DNA of 26,291 nucleotides, from the NCBI GenBank assembly GCA_913009765.1, contig CAJVYT010000015.1, forward strand, positions 1-26,291. Direction: 5' to 3'. This DNA comes from an uncultured candidate division Zixibacteria bacterium. GTDB taxonomy: Bacteria; Zixibacteria; MSB-5A5; GN15; FEB-12. Shown here piece by piece: positions 8,050 to 13,045 of the stretch. The translations under genes and the position numbers were made by a program. How positions within the stretch are numbered: position 1 is the first letter of the stretch; every line of letters starts with the position of its first letter. Below the pieces are notes generated by a model. It was given only the letters and a program-made list of their open reading frames with translations. It was not told the origin of the DNA and did not search any database.

Positions 8050-9342
8050 ATGATTGAAACCATACCCCAGAACCCAACACCCATAAATCCCGAAGTTGTT
8101 GTTAACCAGAAGGAAACACCCCTCCAGATAGAGGCTAGAAAAGAACGTGGATTACAAATTTTCAAGACCAAGAAGATTATGAAAGACTGGAAGAGGCACG
8201 GCCTCGTTGTGCCCTCACAGAACAGCAACAAGAAATATTTTGTCAATGAAGATTTTGTTTGCAACTGCCCAGATTATCAGAAGCGAGGCCATATCTGCAA
8301 GCATGGCTACGCCGCTAAATACTATCTCCAGATTGAGAGACAAACACCTAGAGGCGTCGAAAAGACAAAGGTAAGGCTCACCTATCCACAGGCTTGGAAA
8401 GCTTATAATCAGGCTCAGACCAACGAGATAAAAGAGTTTGACGAGCTACTAAGAGATTTAGTCGAGGGCATAGATGAGCCGGTTCAGAGAATGGGCAGGC
8501 CAAGGCTACCCCTTAAAGAACAAGTTTTTTGCAGTGTTCAGAAAGTCTATTCACAACTATCTAGCAGAAGAGCCTACACACTCTTTAAAAACGCTGAATC
8601 CAGAGAGCAGATAACCCATGCTCCTAATTACAATGCTGTTAATAAATTTCTGATCCGAGAAGATGTAACACCGCTCTTGGAAAGTCTTGTCAGAATCACC
8701 GCTCAACCTCTGCAATCAGTGGAAACCGAGTTTGCCATAGACAGCAGTGGATTCAGGACCACACGATTTGGGCAGTATTGCAAGGAGAAACACAGCACGA
8801 AGAAACAGCACAGGTGGCTTAAAGCCCATATCTGCGTGGGAGTTAAAACCAATATCATAACAGGCGTGGAAGTAACTGAGGGTAACTCTGGAGACAGCCC
8901 ACAGTTCAAGCCTCTTGTCAATGCAACCCATGAGGCAGGCTTTGAGATGAATGAGGTTTCAGCAGATAAAGCCTATCTAAGCCTTGACAACCTCAAAACG
9001 GTGGACAAGCTGGGTGGAACGCCTTACATACCCTTCAGGTCTAACAGCGTGGCCACAGCCAATAAGAAAAGGCTCTGGAAAAAGATGTTTCATTACTTCC
9101 AGCTCAATCAGGATGAGTTCATGGAGCATTATCATAAGAGAAGCAATGTAGAAACCACCTTTCACATGATAAAATCAAAGTTCGGTGAAACACTCAAATC
9201 AAAGAAATTCACAGCACAGAAAAACGAGCTACTATGCAAAATCATAGCACATAACATCGTGGTATTAATCCATGAAATACATGAGCTTGGCATTGAAGCA
9301 GACTTCAACCATTCAAATATAACCCCGACTCTTAAAAAATAG
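8050..9342 (+). CDS. SWIM-zinc-finger DDE transposase (IS4/IS5-like superfamily)
   Basis: A 430-residue protein. Residues 71-85 hold a SWIM zinc finger (C71-x-C73 ... C83-x-H85), a DNA or protein-binding module. The catalytic part is an RNase H-like DDE transposase: FAIDSSG (D231), SADKAY (D306) and the helix SNVETTFHMIKSKFG (E368), with the Y-R/K-x-x-E spacing typical of the IS4/IS5 superfamily. The ATG follows AAGGAG by 10 nt. All three catalytic residues are present and the frame is intact, so it may be active. It is divergent from the DUF2080 gene, a usual pairing in archaeal IS elements. I could not find short terminal inverted repeats tightly around this gene, which supports the larger 18-bp repeats as possible ends. 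Confidence 0.9.
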   Translation: MIETIPQNPTPINPEVVVNQKETPLQIEARKERGLQIFKTKKIMKDWKRHGLVVPSQNSNKKYFVNEDFVCNCPDYQKRGHICKHGYAAKYYLQIERQTPRGVEKTKVRLTYPQAWKAYNQAQTNEIKEFDELLRDLVEGIDEPVQRMGRPRLPLKEQVFCSVQKVYSQLSSRRAYTLFKNAESREQITHAPNYNAVNKFLIREDVTPLLESLVRITAQPLQSVETEFAIDSSGFRTTRFGQYCKEKHSTKKQHRWLKAHICVGVKTNIITGVEVTEGNSGDSPQFKPLVNATHEAGFEMNEVSADKAYLSLDNLKTVDKLGGTPYIPFRSNSVATANKKRLWKKMFHYFQLNQDEFMEHYHKRSNVETTFHMIKSKFGETLKSKKFTAQKNELLCKIIAHNIVVLIHEIHELGIEADFNHSNITPTLKK

Positions 9343-9444
9343 ATAGATCATAATGAGAAGCAAAAGTAAGAGTATTAAATTACCACCATCTGCCTTTCTT
9401 ATTTTTTTCTTTCTTGTTTTTTTGATGGTTTTTTTCCTTACCAT
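9313..9444 (-). CDS. Small basic single-span membrane protein
   Basis: A 43-residue protein: about 20 residues rich in Lys/Arg, then a single very hydrophobic helix (LILLLLLLIMIYLFF) and a short polar end. The ATG overlaps the stop of the upstream small gene (TAATG) and is preceded by GGAGGAG with 8 nt spacing, one of the best ribosome binding sites in the window. A long upstream extension in the same frame exists but has no such signal and no sensible composition. The last 30 bp overlap the 3' end of the convergent transposase gene. Function unknown; the basic-then-hydrophobic form could be a membrane anchor or toxin-like peptide, but this is speculation. Confidence 0.5.
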   Translation of the reverse strand: MVRKKTIKKTRKKKIRKADGGNLILLLLLLIMIYLFFKSRGYI

Positions 9445-9644
9445 TATTGTTTCTCCTCCAACTTCTCTATTCTTTTCATTAATACCATCTGGATATAGAT
9501 CACTACTGTTGCTAACAACAAGATGTTTACTGCAAAATATTTTAATGCTTCGTTTGCTTCTGAGTTTAATATACCCATAAGCAGACCTAGAAATATGAAA
9601 AAAGCTATGATGGCTTCTATGAACGCGTTGGTTTCTTCTCCCAT
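9444..9644 (-). CDS. Small two-span membrane protein
   Basis: A 66-residue protein with two hydrophobic helices (about residues 8-26 and 37-56) and a charged coiled end (MKRIEKLEEKQ). It lacks a ribosome binding site, but a TATA box at 9670-9676 is 29 nt upstream, so a leaderless mRNA is expected. It is coupled to the following 43-residue membrane ORF by a one-base overlap. I do not recognise the family. It lies inside the inverted-repeat segment, between the transposase and the second DUF2080-like gene. Confidence 0.6.
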   Translation of the reverse strand: MGEETNAFIEAIIAFFIFLGLLMGILNSEANEALKYFAVNILLLATVVIYIQMVLMKRIEKLEEKQ

Positions 9645-9669
9645 TATGTGGCAATTTTACATTTGAGGA

Positions 9670-9676
9670 TATAAAA
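9670..9676 (-). promoter_or_regulatory. TATA box for the small membrane protein pair
   Basis: TTTTATA on the minus strand, centred 29 nt before the ATG at 9644. It lies close to the stop of the DUF2080-like gene, so the pair can be transcribed separately. Confidence 0.45.
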
Positions 9677-9682
9677 CCATTC

Positions 9683-9832
9683 CTACTCAACCCTGATAAT
9701 AACAACTTCTTTTCCCTCCCATTCCTTTGGCAGATAAATAATACAGCTTGACGCTTTATTTGGTAGCTTAGCCACCTTCTCAAGCATCTCAAAACCTTCT
9801 ATTGTCAGAGTTCGGGGTTTCTTCTCTACCAT
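9683..9832 (-). CDS. Second DUF2080-like small protein
   Basis: A 49-residue protein: a short N-terminal segment with IEGFEMLEKVAKLPNKA, then SCIIYLPKEWEGKEVVII, which aligns with the SGRVYVPKDWIGKRVKI core of the other DUF2080 protein at 7757-7918. The conserved YLP-K-x-W-x-GK-x-V pattern supports membership despite the low overall identity. It is oriented towards the transposase and sits just inside the right inverted repeat. Two family members on opposite sides of one transposase suggest either an accessory pair or the remnant of another insertion. An AT-rich promoter with TTATAA lies about 36 nt upstream. Confidence 0.65.
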   Translation of the reverse strand: MVEKKPRTLTIEGFEMLEKVAKLPNKASSCIIYLPKEWEGKEVVIIRVE

Positions 9833-9885
9833 GATAAAATCAATATAATATAATGGTTTTAACCTTTATAATACTTTTCTTAGCC

Positions 9886-9917
9886 TGCTCCTAAAGTATT
9901 CATCCTGCTCCTAATGT
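9886..9917 (+). repeat. Two direct copies of the 12-bp motif near the right end
   Basis: TGCTCCTAAAGT at 9886-9897 and TGCTCCTAATGT (one change) at 9906-9917, spaced 20 bp apart like the left array. The inverted copy in the right terminal repeat follows at 9932-9943. Confidence 0.75.
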
Positions 9918-9930
9918 CGGCTTAAAAACT

Positions 9931-9948
9931 GACTTTAGGAGCAAAGCC
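9931..9948 (-). repeat. Right 18-bp inverted repeat of the 6.2-kb segment
   Basis: Exact reverse complement of 3770-3787. It ends four bases before the start of the truncated cassette fragment at 9952, as expected if the segment's end coincides with a break in that older gene. Confidence 0.7.
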
Positions 9949-9968
9949 CCAATGAGGGGCAGCTTTTT
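9946..9968 (+). terminator. Stem-loop plus T run
   Basis: GCCCC-AATGA-GGGGC (5-bp GC stem) followed by AGCTTTTT. It looks like an intrinsic terminator reading rightward and overlaps the right inverted repeat. It would shield the segment from, or stop, outward transcription. Confidence 0.4.
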
Positions 9969-10566
9969 ATACGAAATTTTGTTCGAAGATTTACTAAGAG
10001 GAGGTACCAAACTAAATCTTATTCTTCCGGTGATCGTATTTCCCTCAATAGTTGGTGCCCTTATAATGGTTACACTTGTATATTTCTTCCAACAATTAAT
10101 ACTTCTCAAGAGAAGGGGTCATATTTTTTTAATAATTTTTACTTTCATCACGATTACTTTTTGCATTTTTCCAAATATCTATGCTTATGCTCCAAATAAT
10201 GTTATTAATGAATCGAATAATCAAACGAATGGTTCTGTAGGGCCTTTATCTGCAAACACACCATTTAGAGACCTTCTTGCCGATGGTCCCTGGAGGGTTG
10301 AGCCGGGTGAGTCTCAGTTACCAATTTATTTACTAGTTAAAGACGTCTATAACCTTTTTGAGTCCTATTCGTTAGATCATATTGAAATATATGCTGATAT
10401 GGATGGCGATGGCACTCATGAGACCTTTATCAAAAATGTTCCCTACAATCTAATTATATTCCCAAATAATTATCCTGGATTTTATACGATAGGCGATTGG
10501 CATAACACGACAATGGCGGATATAATCGGGACTGATGAAGGCGGTGCGCCCTACGACTTGGCATAA
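9952..10566 (+). CDS. Truncated cassette remnant: membrane segment joined to CehA-like N-terminal domain
   Basis: A 204-residue ORF that looks composite. Residues 22-44 are a membrane helix like the end of the small membrane proteins found before each CehA-like gene. A second hydrophobic stretch (residues 54-75, ending NIYAYA) looks like a secretion signal. Residues 90-190 (LLADGPWRVEPGESQLPIYLLVKDV and IGDW) match the region just before the PHP domain in the two large genes (compare VLADAPWRIEPGDS at 13432). The catalytic PHP part is absent: the ORF stops where it should begin. In the intact cassettes these two parts are separate genes, so a fusion plus truncation has occurred. The ATG at 9952 lies in a hairpin next to the inverted repeat and may not be a real start. 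Probably decayed. Confidence 0.55.
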   Translation: MRGSFLYEILFEDLLRGGTKLNLILPVIVFPSIVGALIMVTLVYFFQQLILLKRRGHIFLIIFTFITITFCIFPNIYAYAPNNVINESNNQTNGSVGPLSANTPFRDLLADGPWRVEPGESQLPIYLLVKDVYNLFESYSLDHIEIYADMDGDGTHETFIKNVPYNLIIFPNNYPGFYTIGDWHNTTMADIIGTDEGGAPYDLA

Positions 10567-10750
10567 AACCCTTCTTTTTCCAGGATACTTTTGTCTCACT
10601 TTTTTTGAGAAAATAGGGCTCATTTTGCCAGTGCGAATATATTTACCTAAGGCGGTAGGGTTATTGCTCTTTTTCGGACTATCGATATTTGTTGGCATTT
10701 TTATTGGGGTACTAGTAGCTAGACTAATTGGATTGATTGGACCTAACTAA
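10535..10750 (+). CDS. C-terminal fragment of a cassette membrane protein
   Basis: A 71-residue reading frame overlapping the end of the preceding remnant by 32 bp. From about residue 13 it aligns with the small membrane protein at 12707: FPGY matches FLPGY, and the final helix with GLSIFVGIFIGVLVARLI matches QGILIGAIILSQIARLL. The first membrane helix is missing, so this is an N-terminally truncated paralogue. Its nominal ATG is inside the preceding ORF. It is followed after 19 bp by a signal-peptide-like ORF, preserving the membrane-protein-then-secreted-protein order. Confidence 0.45.
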   Translation: MKAVRPTTWHKTLLFPGYFCLTFFEKIGLILPVRIYLPKAVGLLLFFGLSIFVGIFIGVLVARLIGLIGPN

Positions 10751-10769
10751 TTAATCTGAGGTATAGTGG

Positions 10770-10904
10770 ATGAGGATGAAGAAGTTTTTTATTTTTTTAT
10801 TGGTGTTGTGTGCGTTAATTTGGATGCCTATTAAGCTCTCGCTTAAATTATCCGTGTTACGGGATAAGTCTTTCTTACACAAGAAAGGATTGGAAGGAGG
10901 GTGA
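10770..10904 (+). pseudogene. Signal-peptide remnant of a further CehA-like gene
   Basis: A 44-codon frame starting MRMKKFFIFLLVLCALIW, a basic N-region and hydrophobic core of the kind that opens both large secreted proteins. After about 20 residues it loses any resemblance and stops. Its position just after a membrane-protein fragment is where a CehA-like gene begins in the intact cassettes, so I read it as the start of a deleted copy. Confidence 0.4.
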
Positions 10905-10913
10905 CATAAAGTG
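10868..10913 (+). repeat. Cassette leader copy 1: hairpin, ribosome binding site, GTG
   Basis: CTTTCTT-ACAC-AAGAAAG forms a perfect 7-bp stem (10870-10887), followed by GGAGGGTGACATAAA and GTGAAG. The same order and much of the sequence recur at 12660-12712 before the intact membrane protein gene. Here nothing recognisable follows the GTG, so the leader has outlived its gene. Confidence 0.55.
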
Positions 10914-11000
10914 AAGCTCGGCCTATGCTACGGGCGGTGTCATGAGCTATGGTGGCGGCTATTATTACGAACTACTGAGAATGGTTTTATAAGTGGAAAT

Positions 11001-11382
11001 TTATCCTTCTTTTTCGAGTATTTTTTCTATTTTTTCTATGAATTTATCAGCATCAGAAACGATTACTTCCGCTTCTTCCATTGTGAACTTGTGTATAACA
11101 TCGTAATCAGCCATTTCTCTAAGAGACTCGGCCTTGGATAACAATACACTATATTCCTTTGAAACAAGCTCTGTTTTGACAAACACTTCCCCAAATTTCT
11201 GGATCAAACCTTTGTGGGTCCTGGGAGATATATCGCGGGTTAAAAGAATTGCTCTAGCGGCATGATACAATCGCATAGTAGGCTCTTCCAATCGCGTCTT
11301 TGGGGCGTTTATGATCTAGTAATATCCGGGCGGTTTCAAGACGCTCATCTGCCTCTGCCAAATGATAGTCAACTCTATCCAA
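11001..11382 (-). pseudogene. HEPN-domain gene with a frameshift (toxin partner of MNT)
   Basis: The HEPN (PF05168-type) protein reads in two frames. From a TTG at 11382, overlapping the stop of the nucleotidyltransferase gene, the frame gives LDRVDYHLAEADERLETARI and on to AIGRAYYAI, then hits a stop. The family continues ...FHAARA, and that text is present one frame away (LYHAARAILL to IEKILEKEG, ending at 11001). One extra base near 11268 accounts for it. HEPN proteins paired with minimal nucleotidyltransferases are RNase-type toxins whose R-x(4-6)-H motif is catalytic, and the break falls between the R (of GRAYYA) and the H (of YHAARA). Either the toxin is dead or the base is a sequencing error. 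The intact downstream frame alone (from 11291) would lack the first helices. Confidence 0.8.
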
Positions 11383-11707
11383 ATACTACACCTTCTCGCT
11401 CAAGGGTCTGAATAAAGGGCATTTGAAGGTCAATCATAGCTTTATATTCTTCAGGTGAAACTATTTTTAAAGAGATTACAACACCATATTCCACAAGGAT
11501 ATCCACTGCAATGTTCTCCAGATCTTCCCACCCCTCAAGAAGCTTTCCCTTCCAAACTACCAGAAGATCAATATCACTTTCCTGAGTATAATCTCCTCTT
11601 GCGTAGCTACCAAATAAAATAACTTTATCGATCCTTTCACTATACTTTTTGTTAACTTCCTGAAGGAATTTTTCTACAGCATTAGGATGCAGCTTATCTC
11701 TGGACAT
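11375..11707 (-). CDS. Minimal nucleotidyltransferase (MNT-type antitoxin)
   Basis: A 110-residue protein of the polymerase-beta nucleotidyltransferase superfamily: LFGSYARGDYTQESDIDLLV gives the GS motif (G33-S34) and the metal-binding D45-x-D47. A third acidic strand (about AVDILVEY) follows. Minimal members of this family are antitoxins that modify or neutralise the HEPN toxin encoded next door; here the HEPN gene follows on the same strand with overlapping ends. A TATA-like TATTTTAT lies about 31 nt upstream. The pair may have arrived with the surrounding mobile debris. Because the toxin is frameshifted, the antitoxin may persist without a target. Confidence 0.87.
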   Translation of the reverse strand: MSRDKLHPNAVEKFLQEVNKKYSERIDKVILFGSYARGDYTQESDIDLLVVWKGKLLEGWEDLENIAVDILVEYGVVISLKIVSPEEYKAMIDLQMPFIQTLEREGVVFG

Positions 11708-11845
11708 ATTTCAATAATCTTCAACCTTCATGGATAAAATACTTTGCCACTACCATGCTGCTATAAAAAATTATAAAACCAAAACAGTCATCTCTCTAAC
11801 TCATTCATTCACTGATTACCTCTACATCTGTGCAACGCGATCTAA

Positions 11846-12016
11846 TATCATCTTGGTATTCTCGTCGAAAAGACGATGCATTATCCTTATGGCAGTGTGC
11901 GTGAAGGTGGAGACTCACGCTATCTTTTCACAGGCAAAGAACTGAGTAAAGACACTGGGCTCTACTATTATGGCGCCATAATAAACGGTGATAAACGTTC
12001 CTTATCGGGATTTTAA
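11846..12016 (+). pseudogene. RHS-repeat core remnant
   Basis: An open stretch without a start codon reads ...MHYPYGSVREGG, then YLFTGKELSKDTGLYYYGA, and soon stops. This is the hallmark junction of RHS/YD-repeat proteins (consensus YDPYG ... FTGKE-D-ETGLYYYGAR), which are large secreted or wall-bound proteins with variable C-terminal toxins. Only about 40 residues remain; no repeats upstream and no toxin domain downstream are visible. It is a fragment left by deletion. Confidence 0.6.
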
Positions 12017-12659
12017 AATAATGCAGTTTCCATATCTCACGAGATCAGTTCTAAAAAACCAACCTTTTTCCCTCCTCCTTATCTACTTATATGAACTTGG
12101 ATAAACATAACTACGCAAACCAGACTAATGATCACAAGTATTCAATCAGTGTTAAATACTAGTTTGTTCGGGGTTCAGCCAAATAATAGTGAAATCCTAA
12201 TACAAGTGTTCGAAGGGACTTTTAGCTGAGCTTTGATGGTGCAGGGATTTTTATCTCCCTGATTTAAATCAACTTTTTATTAATCTAATATTGATTTGCC
12301 AATTTTTAAATGAAATAATCTTATAGAAGAATCTTTCATAATTATTAAATATTATAACAGCGATAGAATCTGGGTGACAGTCTAAATCCAGCTGTCTTGG
12401 GTGTAAGATTTGAGGTATAGGTGGTAAAAGGAAGTTGAGGTTTCAGGTTAGGGGAAAGTGGCAAAATAGAACCAACATAAATAGAAACAGATCGACTTCA
12501 GATTCCACTCTGGCTTTAGATATTCTACGTTCACCTCCCTGCACCACTAATTCTTTTAAACTCAATGTCAATTATGCCGTTGTTCAAGACTTCATTCATT
12601 ATGTTATAAACACTTTCAATTGGAGGATTTGTGATAGCAAATCCGGGTTCTTTGGGTGG
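12017..12659. other. Gene-poor AT-rich stretch
   Basis: No ORF here has a plausible start, composition or family. A short inverted repeat (CAGGGA/TCCCTG, 12242-12261) and AT-rich stretches around 12280-12360 are the only structures seen; the latter may hold the promoter of the downstream four-gene operon. A 91-codon frame (12435-12710) starting at TTG runs through the hairpin leader and overlaps the next ATG, but it has no recognisable content. Confidence 0.5.
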
Positions 12660-12706
12660 CCAAGGCTTTTCTACACAGAAAAGGCTTGGAGGGAGGGTGA
12701 CAAAAT
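12660..12706 (+). promoter_or_regulatory. Cassette leader copy 2: long hairpin before the ribosome binding site
   Basis: CCAAGGCTTTTC (12660-12671), a six-base loop TACACA, and GAAAAGGCTTGG (12678-12689) form a 12-bp stem with one mismatch. GGAGGGAGGGTGA follows at once, then the ATG at 12707. It lacks a T run, so it is more likely an mRNA structure affecting translation or stability, or a DNA site, than a terminator. A shorter version is at 10868-10913. Confidence 0.6.
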
Positions 12707-13045
12707 ATGAAGGCGTGGAAAAAAGGGGCGGTGATTGGTGGAATTTGGGGATTAGTTAGTGTTATTGCTTGGACGGTTTATTCTTATTCTTTAATAGGAA
12801 GTCATGTTTCTCAAACTTCTTTTGGATTAAATTTGGCTAAATTTGTCTTTCTACCTGGATATATAAGTGGGATTATAACTGGTAGTATTACAAATTTTTT
12901 ATATCACCCCACTCCCCCCTATACGGTAAATCGACTTATACAAAATATCTCAATGATAGTTTTTTTCTTACAAGGGATATTAATAGGAGCCATAATCCTT
13001 TCTCAAATAGCTCGACTTCTTGAAAAGAGGAAGGCGGTAAAGTGA
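12707..13045 (+). CDS. Small cassette membrane protein, copy B
   Basis: A 112-residue protein with three to four hydrophobic helices (about residues 9-31, 43-66 and 80-103) and a basic tail (EKRKAVK). Family unknown. It shares with the fragment at 10535 the words FLPGY and a final Gly/Ile-rich helix, and with the 135-residue protein at 15801 the same size, topology and position. It is the first gene of the operon, with a strong ribosome binding site, and its TGA overlaps the GTG of the secreted hydrolase. Being always directly upstream of a CehA-like secreted protein suggests a partner role such as anchoring or export, which is inference only. Confidence 0.8.
   Translation: MKAWKKGAVIGGIWGLVSVIAWTVYSYSLIGSHVSQTSFGLNLAKFVFLPGYISGIITGSITNFLYHPTPPYTVNRLIQNISMIVFFLQGILIGAIILSQIARLLEKRKAVK

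Noticed and set aside
9399..9440. T-rich stretch after the transposase as its terminator
   Set aside because: It is possible, but the tract is explained by Lys codons of the convergent 43-residue gene, so I do not claim it.
9445..9792. Upstream part of a 159-codon minus frame ending at 9313
   Set aside because: It is antisense or out of frame with two better genes and has an Arg/Ser/His-rich shadow composition; only the last 43 codons have a ribosome binding site and a sensible protein.
10911..11141. 76-codon plus frame opening at the orphan leader GTG
   Set aside because: Most of it is antisense to the HEPN gene. A short out-of-frame stretch before it (YATGGVMSYGGGYYYELLRMV) may be another gene tail, but it is too short to assign.
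11730..11945. 71-codon plus frame starting MDKILCHYH
   Set aside because: It begins opposite the MNT promoter and runs in a different frame from the recognisable RHS-core text.
12200..12270. Possible C/D-box small RNA (TGATGG ... CTGA)
   Set aside because: The boxes are too degenerate and no paired inner C'/D' boxes are visible.
12435..12710. 91-codon frame overlapping the membrane protein start
   Set aside because: It starts at TTG without a ribosome binding site, has no domain, and its end is the hairpin leader; the equivalent leader at 10868 lies in another frame.
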